The position numbers were made by a program, and so were the translations under genes. The notes beneath the pieces are model-generated. The model was not told where the DNA came from, did not search any database, and worked only from the letters and a program-made list of their open reading frames with translations. Of a stretch of 64,000 nt of DNA, positions 1-7,881 are shown one piece after another. Origin of the DNA: Planctomycetota bacterium (GTDB lineage Bacteria; Planctomycetota; Phycisphaerae; Phycisphaerales; UBA1924); contig JBCBSM010000001.1 of NCBI GenBank assembly GCA_039819165.1, forward strand, positions 2,294,001 through 2,358,000. Reading direction: 5' to 3'. How positions within the stretch are numbered: position 1 is the first letter of the stretch; each line of letters opens with the position of its first letter.

Positions 1-557
1 GGCCGCGGCTCGAAGCCCAGCACCGGCGCTAGCTCGCGGGCGACCTCGGCCCGACGCGTCACGAACTCCTCGAACACGTAGACGTGTAGCTTCTCGCGGC
101 CGAATTGCTCGATCCAGGGCTCCAGCTGCCACGCGTACCGGGTGAACGCGATCGCGTTGGGATCCTCGTCGACGAAGCGATCGACCTCGCGGGCGCCGGG
201 ATGGTTGGTGATCCAGTGGTGATGGTGGCTGACGATCCGGGCGACCGGTTCGCGGACCAGGTAGATCAGCGTGATGTTCGGCCCCAGGACCTTGCGGGCG
301 CGCTCGGCTGCGCCCGTGAACCGCGGCATCCGCGTGTAGCCCGTCGAGGCGTCGCCCCGGGCGTCGCCGTCCTTCGAGCCGGCGTAGAGCGCGGCGTACT
401 CGGCCAGGCCCGCGTCGGTCAGCACCGCGTCGTCGACCAGGCTCGTCGGCTCCTTGTTGTACGGCAGGAACACGCCGGGCTGCGTGAGCAGGTCGCGGTA
501 CAGCGTGGTCGTGCCGCACTTCTGGGCGCCGATGATGAGGAAGGTCGGTAGCTTCAC
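1..557 (-). CDS. Sulfotransferase (3' end outside window)
   Basis: Probable PAPS-dependent sulfotransferase that adds sulfate to a carbohydrate. The reading frame starts at GTG 557 and runs off the left edge, giving about 185 residues. The N-terminus carries the phosphosulfate-binding loop FLIIGAQKCGTTTL at residues 6-19. A second conserved block, YLVREPVARIVSHHHH, resembles the 3'-phosphate-binding region, and later comes LEPWIEQFGREKLHVYVFEEF-like sequence typical of heparan-type sulfotransferases. The GTG overlaps the stop of the upstream glycosyltransferase by four bases (GTGA), so the two are probably translationally coupled. Its place at the end of a glycosyltransferase operon suggests a polysaccharide acceptor; the exact substrate cannot be read from sequence. 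Confidence 0.85.
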   Translation of the reverse strand, partial: MKLPTFLIIGAQKCGTTTLYRDLLTQPGVFLPYNKEPTSLVDDAVLTDAGLAEYAALYAGSKDGDARGDASTGYTRMPRFTGAAERARKVLGPNITLIYLVREPVARIVSHHHHWITNHPGAREVDRFVDEDPNAIAFTRYAWQLEPWIEQFGREKLHVYVFEEFVTRRAEVARELAPVLGFEPR

Positions 558-1750
558 CCGCGGCGCTCCCGGTGCGTGCCGCCCAGCACGTCGCGATAGC
601 ACGCCAGGGTTTGCTCGGCGACCTTGGGCCAGGTGAACCGCTGCCGCACGAGAGCGGCACCCGCTCTGCCCATCGCCTCGCCCGCGGCCGGATCGTGCAG
701 GATGCTCTCGAGCCCGAGGGCCACCTGCGTGGCGTCGAGGTCGGTCTCGATGCCGGCGTCGGCCTCGGTGACTTCGGGGAAGTGGCACGCCTTCGAGATC
801 ACCACCGGCAGCCCGAGCGCCAGCGCCTCGGTGATGGCGATCGAGAAGCCCTCCTGCCGGCTGGGCAGGCAGAACACCGCCGCATCGCGCAACGCCGCGA
901 GCTTGTCCACGCCGTATTGCGGTCCGACCACGTGCACGCGTTCGCCCACGCCGAGCCGGGCCACCTGGGCCTCGAAGGGCGCCCGCTGGCCGTCGTCCGG
1001 GCCGGCCACGACGAGCCGCGCGCCGGGCACGCGATCGAGCAGCAGCGCGAATGCGTCGGCGAGGTAGTCCAGCCCCTTCTTGTGCGCCAGCCTGCTGAGG
1101 AAGAGGACGTACGGATCGTCGCCCAGCTCCGGGTGCGCGGCGCGGAACGTCCCGGCGGGGGGCGTCGCGTCCAGCTCTTCCAGGAAGATGCCGTTGGGTA
1201 TCACGCGGGTCGGCGTGCCGTGCAGCACGGGCCGTGCCAGATCGGCCTCGTCGCGGTTGAGCATGTGCACGAACGCGGCCCGCCGAAGGAACGCCCGGTG
1301 CGTCGTCGCGAGTACCAGCTTCTTGCGCCACGGCTTGACCGACAGCGTGTACGGATCGAGCATGCCGTGCGGCGTGATGACGTACGGGATGCCACGCCGC
1401 CGCGCAACGCGGGCCGATGCGGGCATCATGAACTCCCACATGCCGTGGGCGTGCAGCACGTCGACGCCGCCGTCTGCGAGCGCCGCGAAGGTGCGCGCGG
1501 CGCTCGCGCCCGTGAGGCGTTCCGGCGGGGACGGCTCGGCGATCCACTCGACGCGAACCAACTCGCCGCTCGGCGTTTCTTTGAGCAAGCCCTCGGCGCG
1601 CTCGCGGCCGTCGCGATAGCCGTAGGCCAGCAGCGTGGCCTCGCAGCCCAGCCGCGCCTGGGCGGCGGCAAGCCGGGCGGCGACGATGGGCGGGCCGCCC
1701 GCGGCCGGATCCAGCCGATCGATCAGGTGCACGATCCGCAGCGGCGTCAC
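554..1750 (-). CDS. Glycosyltransferase family 4 (GT-B)
   Basis: A 398-residue retaining GT-B glycosyltransferase of the GT4 type, expected to transfer a sugar from a nucleotide donor to a growing polysaccharide on the cytoplasmic face. The N-terminal acceptor domain begins RIVHLIDRLDPAAGGP and contains PHGMLDPYTL, common in exopolysaccharide GT4 enzymes. The C-terminal Rossmann domain carries LFLSRLAHKKGLD and the donor-binding EGFSIAITEALALGLPVV segment with its E-x7-E pair. It overlaps the genes on both sides by four bases (ATGA upstream with the acetyltransferase, GTGA downstream with the sulfotransferase). Donor and linkage are unknown. Confidence 0.93.
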   Translation of the reverse strand: MTPLRIVHLIDRLDPAAGGPPIVAARLAAAQARLGCEATLLAYGYRDGRERAEGLLKETPSGELVRVEWIAEPSPPERLTGASAARTFAALADGGVDVLHAHGMWEFMMPASARVARRRGIPYVITPHGMLDPYTLSVKPWRKKLVLATTHRAFLRRAAFVHMLNRDEADLARPVLHGTPTRVIPNGIFLEELDATPPAGTFRAAHPELGDDPYVLFLSRLAHKKGLDYLADAFALLLDRVPGARLVVAGPDDGQRAPFEAQVARLGVGERVHVVGPQYGVDKLAALRDAAVFCLPSRQEGFSIAITEALALGLPVVISKACHFPEVTEADAGIETDLDATQVALGLESILHDPAAGEAMGRAGAALVRQRFTWPKVAEQTLACYRDVLGGTHRERRG

Positions 1751-2439
1751 GTTGCGTCGGCCCCATCAGTGGAGTCGCCGGCGGAGTCGGCTCCCTCAAT
1801 GGGCGGGCGGGCCTTGACGAACTGCGCCGGGTTGCCCATGAAGATGGACCAGGGCGGGAGGTCCTTCATCGCCACGCCGCGGGAGCTCAGGATCGCGCCC
1901 GCGCCGACCCGCACCGCGGGCCCGACGAAGGCGTCGGCCGCGATCCAGGCGTCGTCCTCGATGATGATCGGCGGCCGCAGCAGCGGCATGCCGGGCTTGG
2001 TGTAGTCGTGCGAGCCGGCGCACAGGTGGGCCCCCTGGCTGATGCTCACGCGGTCGCCGATGGTCACCGGGCCCAGGCAGTACAGGATGGCGCGATCGCC
2101 GACCGAGCTATCCCGGCCGATGGAGAGATTCCAGGGGATCTCGACTCGCACGCTCCGGCGGACGCGGGCGGTCGGGTGGATCTGGGCGCCGAAGGCGTTG
2201 AGCAGCGTCCGCCGCACGCCGTACCAGTTGTGGAACGTGGTGCGGAACACCAGCTCCTGCACCACGCTCCACAGCACGCGGGCGATCTTGGCCTTGGTCG
2301 AGTAGGGGCTCGCGGCGCGGACCTCGTTGCTGGCGCCCTCCGCAACGAAGTCGCCCGCGCGCATCCGCGCCGCCCTGGGTGAGGACGGCTCGGGTGCCGC
2401 CGGCTCCGACGTCGTGGGTTGGGCCGCCGCATCGGTCAT
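1747..2439 (-). CDS. WcaF-like hexapeptide-repeat acyltransferase
   Basis: A 230-residue left-handed beta-helix acetyltransferase of the colanic-acid WcaF type, likely O-acetylating a sugar of the polymer with acetyl-CoA. Hexapeptide repeats run from about residue 95 to 205 (IHPTARVRRSVRV, LSIGRDSSVGDRAILYC, VTIGDRVSISQGAHLC, IIIEDDAWIAADAFV, VRVGAGAILSSRGV). The catalytic-type His lies in GSHDY, and the family ending FMGNPAQFVKAR follows. The first 40 residues are Ala/Pro/Ser-rich and probably disordered. I chose the ATG at 2439 because it overlaps the stop of the upstream GT2 gene in an ATGA; the much longer open frame above it is only the shadow of that gene. Confidence 0.9.
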   Translation of the reverse strand: MTDAAAQPTTSEPAAPEPSSPRAARMRAGDFVAEGASNEVRAASPYSTKAKIARVLWSVVQELVFRTTFHNWYGVRRTLLNAFGAQIHPTARVRRSVRVEIPWNLSIGRDSSVGDRAILYCLGPVTIGDRVSISQGAHLCAGSHDYTKPGMPLLRPPIIIEDDAWIAADAFVGPAVRVGAGAILSSRGVAMKDLPPWSIFMGNPAQFVKARPPIEGADSAGDSTDGADAT

Positions 2440-3512
2440 GGCGGCGGCGCTCCGGCCTGCTTTGCGTTCATCCGCTCGGCGATGAGCATCTCGCGACGCT
2501 TGGCCACCGACATGAACTCGTACCACGCCATGTTGGTCGCCATCACGAAGCCCGGGTAGCCGTCGAGGATGCCCCGGCGGAACAGGTAGTCGTAGGTGAA
2601 CCGCAGCAGCGGGCGTCCGGGCAGGTTGCGGGCCCGCTTCTTGAGCCAGCGGTGCCGCTCGATGGTGGTGCCGAAGAGGCGGGGCGTGACGCCGCCCTCG
2701 TCCCTGGCGTCCCAGGCGTGGGCCTCCCAGGTGGTGTAGCGGTTGTGCTTCTCGATCCAGGTCGTCAGGTCGGGGTAGGCGTAGTGCAGCATGTCGTGGT
2801 GCAGGTAGCCGGCCTCGCCCGTGAGCAGCACGGGATGCTCGTGCACCTCGTTGTCGCCCGAACCGGTGTCCCCCAGGTCGCCGATCCGCTCGTAGCGGGC
2901 GAGGCGGTGCTTGAACAGCCGGAGGTTCCAGCTGGGGTACCAGCCGCCACCGCGGAGCCACTTGCCAAGGAACATGAACCTGCGGTTGAGCCAGTAGCCG
3001 TCGCCGCAGCCCGGCTTGGCGGGCGTCTGCGTGCCGGCGACGACCGCCTCGATCTCGCGCGCCAGCTCGGGAGTGATGTGCTCGTCGGCGTCGACGATCA
3101 GCACCCAGTCGCTCCGCCACGGCACGTGCTCGAGGGCCCAGTTCTTCTTCTTGGGCCAGCCGACGCTCCGGTCGTAGCGGAACTGGTAGACCTCGGCGCC
3201 CGACGCCTGCGCCAGCGGGATGGTGTCGTCGACCGATTGGCTGTCGATGACCGCGATCTGCCGGCACCATGCCAGCCGGCGGGCGCAGGCCGCCACGTTG
3301 GCCTGCTCGTTCTTGACCGGGATGAGCGCGCTGACGGGCACCGAGCCCTCCGCCGGGTAGCCCGACAGCGGCGGCAGCCCCACGACCCGCTCCCGAAAGC
3401 GGTCGAGGTCGGCGTGCGGCGGGTCGGCCGCGGCGTCGCCCGCGAACCGGTGCAGGTTCGCGGCGGAGGCCTCGTCCGTGCCGGCGCTCGGCGTGTCGGC
3501 GACCTGGCTCAC
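2436..3512 (-). CDS. Glycosyltransferase family 2 (WaaE/KdtX-like)
   Basis: A 358-residue inverting GT-A glycosyltransferase. The catalytic domain begins at about residue 65 with SALIPVKNEQANV. It carries the metal/nucleotide motif in VLIVDADEHITPEL and the acceptor region WYPSWNLRLFKH, like lipopolysaccharide-core WaaE-type enzymes. The GTG at 3512 was chosen over upstream frame extension because it forms a four-base GTGA overlap with the stop of the deacetylase gene; the extra residues upstream are antisense-shadow composition. The first 60 residues look like a disordered linker. It is in the middle of a tightly coupled polysaccharide operon; donor sugar unknown. Confidence 0.9.
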   Translation of the reverse strand: MSQVADTPSAGTDEASAANLHRFAGDAAADPPHADLDRFRERVVGLPPLSGYPAEGSVPVSALIPVKNEQANVAACARRLAWCRQIAVIDSQSVDDTIPLAQASGAEVYQFRYDRSVGWPKKKNWALEHVPWRSDWVLIVDADEHITPELAREIEAVVAGTQTPAKPGCGDGYWLNRRFMFLGKWLRGGGWYPSWNLRLFKHRLARYERIGDLGDTGSGDNEVHEHPVLLTGEAGYLHHDMLHYAYPDLTTWIEKHNRYTTWEAHAWDARDEGGVTPRLFGTTIERHRWLKKRARNLPGRPLLRFTYDYLFRRGILDGYPGFVMATNMAWYEFMSVAKRREMLIAERMNAKQAGAPPP

Positions 3513-4456
3513 GGCGTGGCTCCCGTCTGGGCGGCGGTGGGTGGATTCTCGGACGCGCCCGATCGCTGGTCGCTCCGGCTGCCGAGCTGCTCGTCCAGCA
3601 CCTCGCGGCAGGTGCCCCACTTGTAGTCGGCCAGCAGCCGCCGTAGCTTACCCTCGGTCGATGCCAGGCCCACGTAGCACTTGAACCGGCGGTCGGGCGG
3701 CATGGGCCAGCGGGGGGCGTCGGGAGCGAAGTCTCGCGGGTGCAGATACGCCACCGTGGGCCGGCCGGCCCGGGCCTCGGCCTCGATCGCCCGCTGGATG
3801 ATGCCCAGGGGCAGCAGCCGCAGGTACCCCCCGCCCGAGTAGGCCAGCCTGGGCCTGCCCAGCGGCGGCGGCGACCACACGGACATCGGCAGCTCATCGA
3901 GCACCGCGCCGCCGGGTGCCGTCACGCGGTGGGCGCCCATCGGGCACGGGTAGCCGCCGTGGCCCCGGGCCGCGGGGAACAGGCTGGCGTCCCAGGTGAT
4001 GCCCTGCGCGGCCATCTCGTCGAAGGCCCATTCGCACCCGGGCGTGATCGAGAACGATGGGGCGCGATAGCCCTCGACCCGCACGCCGGCGGCATCCTCG
4101 ATGGCGCGGATGGACAGCCGCAGGTCGTCGGCGAACGGCTGGCGGCCCAGGATGCCGACCCGCTCGTGCATGTGGCCGTGGCTCGCCAGCTCGTGGCCGG
4201 CCTCGGCGATGCGGCGGACGAGCGCCGGATGCCGCTGGGCGATCCAGCCCAGCGCGAAGAACGTGGCCCGCACGCCGGCCTCGGCGCACAACTCCAGGAT
4301 CTGGTCGGTCCGCCGCTCCACCAGCGTGTGCTCGGCGTGCAGCGCATCCCATCGCGCCGGCTCGAGGCCGTCGACGTCCACGATGTGGAACCAGTCCTCG
4401 ATGTCGAAGGACAGCGCGTGCCGCATGGAGCGAGGGTTGTTGGGTGCGCCTGCCAT
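3509..4456 (-). CDS. Polysaccharide deacetylase, PEP-CTERM/XrtA-locus type
   Basis: A 315-residue NodB-fold deacetylase that should remove N- or O-acetyl groups from the polymer. It matches the polysaccharide deacetylase subfamily found in exosortase/PEP-CTERM exopolysaccharide loci. Visible markers are SFDIEDWFHIVD near the N-terminus (metal Asp), HELASHGHMHERVG (metal His pair), YRAPSFSIT, WDASLFPA, the SGGGYLRLLP segment and the C-terminal YLHPRDF and YVGLASTEGKLRRLL blocks (DUF3473-like). The ATG at 4456 shares one base with the stop of the upstream GNAT gene. No signal peptide is seen, as is usual for this subfamily. A PEP-CTERM substrate gene lies in the window (56.4 kb), but no exosortase is present. 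Confidence 0.9.
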   Translation of the reverse strand: MAGAPNNPRSMRHALSFDIEDWFHIVDVDGLEPARWDALHAEHTLVERRTDQILELCAEAGVRATFFALGWIAQRHPALVRRIAEAGHELASHGHMHERVGILGRQPFADDLRLSIRAIEDAAGVRVEGYRAPSFSITPGCEWAFDEMAAQGITWDASLFPAARGHGGYPCPMGAHRVTAPGGAVLDELPMSVWSPPPLGRPRLAYSGGGYLRLLPLGIIQRAIEAEARAGRPTVAYLHPRDFAPDAPRWPMPPDRRFKCYVGLASTEGKLRRLLADYKWGTCREVLDEQLGSRSDQRSGASENPPTAAQTGATP

Positions 4457-5526
4457 CAGAACGCGTCGTGGTCCAGCAGCGTGAACCGCCAGTTGCCGGG
4501 GTCGTTGGCCGGGGCACGCTCCGCGTCGTCGGCCGGGAAGACGAGCATCTGGTATTGCTCCCCCTTGGCTTGGATGTAGCCGCCGCCGCGGAGGGCCTCG
4601 CTCGCGGCCCCACCAGCACCATCGAGCCACAGCGCGACGTCGGCGTCCCGCTCGAGCAGCGAAACCTCGACGGCCCCACGCAGGGCGGCGAGGGTGCGCG
4701 CGTCATCGTCGCGTGCGGCCAGCTCGAGCAGCGCCCCGGTGTGTACTCCGTCCCCCCGCGACGCGGTGCGATAGATGGCGACCCCCTCGATGGCCCCGCC
4801 CCGCCGTGCGAGCACGAGGCGGTACGGCTCGCCGTCGATGCCCACCGCGAGCCGGGCCCGCAGCAGGTCGGCGGTCCACGCCGTCGAGATCCGATCGCCC
4901 GAGCGTTCCGCGAGGAGGTCGGCAACAGCGTCGAGCACGAAAGTGCCCGCGTGGGCAGCGTCCTGGACGTGCTCCAGCTCGATGCCGGTCGGCGGCTTTG
5001 GCCGCCGGATCCTCAGCCGCCACAGAGAGTCGCCAAGCGGAGCCAAGGCTCGTGCCCACGCCACCCCCTTGTGCTTGCCGAGCAGCCGGAACGGCCGCAG
5101 CGGCTTGATGCGCACGGGCCAGGTGCAGGCGACGGCAAAGCCGAGCTTGAGGTGGCCCTCGGCGACCGACGGGCGGCGGTTGCCGGTCACGATGGCGGCG
5201 ATGCCCAGCTCCCGCATCGCCTTGCGCATCGCGAAGACCAGCTGGGGGTAGAGCATCAGCCGGCGGTGTTCGGGCACCACGAACAGGTGCGCCCAGTAGC
5301 CCACGCGGACCTCGCCGCGGCCGGGCCAGCGCATCGATCGCAGGTACAGCGCGGTCATGCCCGCGGGCTCGCCGTGCGCGGAGGCGATCCACACGGCGAT
5401 GCGCTCGGGATCCAGATCGCACAGCGTGGCCGACACGTGTGCCTCGCGGCGGCCGTCCTCGTCGCGCTGCGCGAGCAGCAAGGCCAGGTCGGGCAGGTCG
5501 TCGGCGGTCGCCCGGCGGAGCTCCAC
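4456..5526 (-). CDS. GNAT-family acyltransferase
   Basis: A 356-residue protein whose first half is a GNAT acyltransferase domain: ELRRATADDLPDLALLLA at the start, VGYWAHLFVVPEHRRLMLYP in the acyl-CoA-binding core, and GNRRPSVAEGHLKLGF. The second half (from about residue 190) looks like a second, more diverged GNAT-like domain. It probably moves an acyl group onto a sugar. Start is GTG 5526. It sits 23 bp after an acyl-carrier-protein gene and just before the deacetylase, so it may take its acyl group from that carrier rather than from acyl-CoA (inference). Substrate unknown. Confidence 0.8.
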   Translation of the reverse strand: MELRRATADDLPDLALLLAQRDEDGRREAHVSATLCDLDPERIAVWIASAHGEPAGMTALYLRSMRWPGRGEVRVGYWAHLFVVPEHRRLMLYPQLVFAMRKAMRELGIAAIVTGNRRPSVAEGHLKLGFAVACTWPVRIKPLRPFRLLGKHKGVAWARALAPLGDSLWRLRIRRPKPPTGIELEHVQDAAHAGTFVLDAVADLLAERSGDRISTAWTADLLRARLAVGIDGEPYRLVLARRGGAIEGVAIYRTASRGDGVHTGALLELAARDDDARTLAALRGAVEVSLLERDADVALWLDGAGGAASEALRGGGYIQAKGEQYQMLVFPADDAERAPANDPGNWRFTLLDHDAF

Positions 5527-5549
5527 CCTCGGCTTGGCGGCGGTGGCGG

Positions 5550-5780
5550 TCAGCGCTTGGCCTCCACGCGATCGGCGAACGCCTGCGGCGACAGCAGCTC
5601 GCCAACCTCCTCGGGATCGAAGGACACGCCGAAGGACTGCTCGAGCGCCATCACGATGTTCAGGTGCGCGAAGCTATCCCAGGCCTCGACCGAGTCGGGC
5701 GACGCATCAGCGGCGATGTCGTCGGCGCCCAGCGTATCGGCGATGATCCGGCGGGTCTGGCTCAGCACGTCGTCGGCCAT
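5550..5780 (-). CDS. Stand-alone acyl carrier protein
   Basis: A 76-residue acidic helical protein of the acyl/peptidyl-carrier family. The phosphopantetheine attachment site is Ser36 in the motif VEAWDSFAHLNIV; most carriers have DSL, here it is DSF. Length and acidic composition fit a free-standing carrier. It lies between an FkbH-like HAD protein (which loads C3 units on carriers in known pathways) and a GNAT acyltransferase, so it is more likely a dedicated carrier for polysaccharide decoration than the fatty-acid-synthesis AcpP. It would need a phosphopantetheinyl transferase encoded elsewhere. Confidence 0.88.
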   Translation of the reverse strand: MADDVLSQTRRIIADTLGADDIAADASPDSVEAWDSFAHLNIVMALEQSFGVSFDPEEVGELLSPQAFADRVEAKR

Positions 5781-5814
5781 GGAGGTCTCCGTGGGCGGTC
5801 CGCGGGAGGGCGCG

Positions 5815-7767
5815 TCACGCGGTCTGGGCGGCGCCCGCGATCAGGCGGCGTTCGATCCACTCGGGGTTCTGGAGATCATCACCCGTGATGTCTCGGGACC
5901 ACAGCGCCCCACCGTCGGTCCCGCGGATGACCTCGAATCCGTGGTCCTCGTAGATCGCCCGCGCGGGCGGGTTCTTCTTGGTCGGGTAGAACCAGCCTTC
6001 GAGCCGGGAGGCGCCGGCGTCCCGCGCGTGCTCGGCCACGGTCGCCAGCATGCACGTCTCGACGGTGCGGCCGATGACGCGGCAGGACATCAGGAGGGTG
6101 TCGAGGTGCCACGCGTCGCCCTCGATCCTCGCGATCACGACGCCGACGATGCCGTTGTCGCCGAAGCGGTCGGCCACGCGGATCCAGTACACGCTGCTGT
6201 CGCCATCGCGGGCGAACGCCTGCACGTCCTGCGTGCTGTAACGCTTGGTGGTCATGTTGAGCTGGTTGGTTTTCTGGGTGAGCTGGGCGATCCGCTCGAC
6301 CGTAGCCGAATCGGTCGTTTCGTCCACGATGCCGACCTCGGCGACCATGGCCAGCGAGCGCCAGTAGTCCTCGAGCGACGTGGCCGCGCTCTGCAGCTCG
6401 GTGCGCTGCCGCTGCTCGACGTACATGCGGCCCCGCGATCGGTCGTCGTCGCTGAGCGCCAGCCGCTCGAAGAGCGGGCACTCGCGGATCGCCCGGAGCA
6501 TGTGCTTGGGGTCGGCCGACGCCGGCTCGAGCACCATGACCTCCGGCGCCAGCGTGCGGACCAGCTCACGCTCGACGGGGTTGTCGTCGAGGAAGACCAG
6601 CGAGTCGACGCCGATGTTCAGCTCTGCTGCGATCTCGCGCAGGTTCTGGGCCTTGTCGGTCCAGTTCACGCGGACGGCGGCCAGGTGCTCGGGGCGGATG
6701 AGCATGTGCGGATGGCTGCGGAGCACCTCGTCGGCGTCGCCCGGGTTGTTCTTGCTGCACAGCGCCAGCACCACGCCGCGATGGTACAGGTCGAGGGCGG
6801 CCCGCTGGATGGCGACGTAGTGCGCGCCGGGGTGCTCCACGCCCAGCTGGATGCCGTCGGGCCCGTCCTCGCCCACGATGCCGCCCCACAGCGTGTTGTC
6901 GAGGTCGAGCACGAGGCACTTGGACTGCCGGCCGGCGATGGGTAGCAGGAAGCGGGACCACTCCCGTGCCAGCGGCAGCAGCGCGTCGGCGGCCAGCGGC
7001 ATCCGCATCGTGAGGAATTTGTCCTCGTCGTGCCAGCGCTCGCGGCCGTGGCGGGCGACGAGCGCGTCGTAGTCCAGCACGTGCACGCCGGGGACTTCTG
7101 CCGCCGCTGCGCGCAGCCGATCGTTGATGCGACCAATCGCCTCGGCTTGCCGCGCGTGCGTGCCGTCGCGGGACTCGAGCGCCACGCCGAGCGTCGGCCA
7201 CGCGGGCTGCTCGAGCGTGTGCACGACGAGGTGGGCGGCCGAGCGATCGCGGAAGGTCCGGATCAGCGAGGCCAGCTCGCTCGCGACTCGATCGGCCTCG
7301 GCTAGCGCGTCGTCGCGGGAGAGGCCCGCGGCGCCGCTCCAGAGAATGGGCGCGATGTCCCGCGTCTGCACCGCGAGCACGACGGCCTGCGGCGCGGGAT
7401 CGGCGTAGGCGATGCTGCGGGGGTCGAGCAGCTCCTGCGTCCAGGCGTTGAACTCGCCGAAGCGGATGCGCAGGTCGACGCCAAACTCGGCGGCGCAGGC
7501 CCGGGCCAGCGGTGCCACGGGCTCGAGCGTGACGCTGCGGAGCACGAGCAGGTCGAGCGTCGGGGCGCCCAGAGCCGCGGCGAGCTTCTGGAAGCGGCCC
7601 GCGACCCAGGGGGCGGCGGCCGGATTGGACCGCCAGAACGCGTTGAGGGCGTGTTGCGCGGGGCGGGCGGCGTCGGCGTCTTGCAGCGCGCGGGCGATGG
7701 CCTCGTCGATCGCCTCGCGGGAGGGCGGGGATGGCTCTGGCCGGCCTGCGCTGCTCACCGTGTGCAT
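5815..7767 (-). CDS. FkbH-like HAD-IIIC protein
   Basis: A 650-residue three-part protein. Residues about 60-260 resemble an SGNH/GDSL-like region, residues about 280-440 are an FkbH-type HAD domain with the nucleophile pair Asp288/Asp290 in VLDLDNTLWGGIVGEDG, and residues about 470-625 are GNAT-like with the family block QLTQKTNQLNMTTKRY. In characterised polyketide pathways FkbH proteins dephosphorylate 1,3-bisphosphoglycerate and load the glyceryl unit on a carrier protein. Here the carrier gene follows 34 bp downstream on the same strand, so this pair probably makes a glyceryl- or similar acyl-ACP for sugar modification (inference). Start is the codon at 7767. Confidence 0.88.
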   Translation of the reverse strand: MHTVSSAGRPEPSPPSREAIDEAIARALQDADAARPAQHALNAFWRSNPAAAPWVAGRFQKLAAALGAPTLDLLVLRSVTLEPVAPLARACAAEFGVDLRIRFGEFNAWTQELLDPRSIAYADPAPQAVVLAVQTRDIAPILWSGAAGLSRDDALAEADRVASELASLIRTFRDRSAAHLVVHTLEQPAWPTLGVALESRDGTHARQAEAIGRINDRLRAAAAEVPGVHVLDYDALVARHGRERWHDEDKFLTMRMPLAADALLPLAREWSRFLLPIAGRQSKCLVLDLDNTLWGGIVGEDGPDGIQLGVEHPGAHYVAIQRAALDLYHRGVVLALCSKNNPGDADEVLRSHPHMLIRPEHLAAVRVNWTDKAQNLREIAAELNIGVDSLVFLDDNPVERELVRTLAPEVMVLEPASADPKHMLRAIRECPLFERLALSDDDRSRGRMYVEQRQRTELQSAATSLEDYWRSLAMVAEVGIVDETTDSATVERIAQLTQKTNQLNMTTKRYSTQDVQAFARDGDSSVYWIRVADRFGDNGIVGVVIARIEGDAWHLDTLLMSCRVIGRTVETCMLATVAEHARDAGASRLEGWFYPTKKNPPARAIYEDHGFEVIRGTDGGALWSRDITGDDLQNPEWIERRLIAGAAQTA

Positions 7768-7881
7768 CCTCCGCCGCGGGCCGGATCGTATGGGGCGCCA
7801 CCCGGCCGCCCCGGCTCCGACGCACCCGACGTACGCCGCCGCCCACCGGCAAGATCGGCGATTTCGGCCGATGGGTTGGGG

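Noticed and set aside
4057-6945. 962-codon plus-strand frame over the deacetylase-FkbH genes
   Set aside because: It is a high-GC shadow; the minus-strand genes have clear domains and coupled starts.
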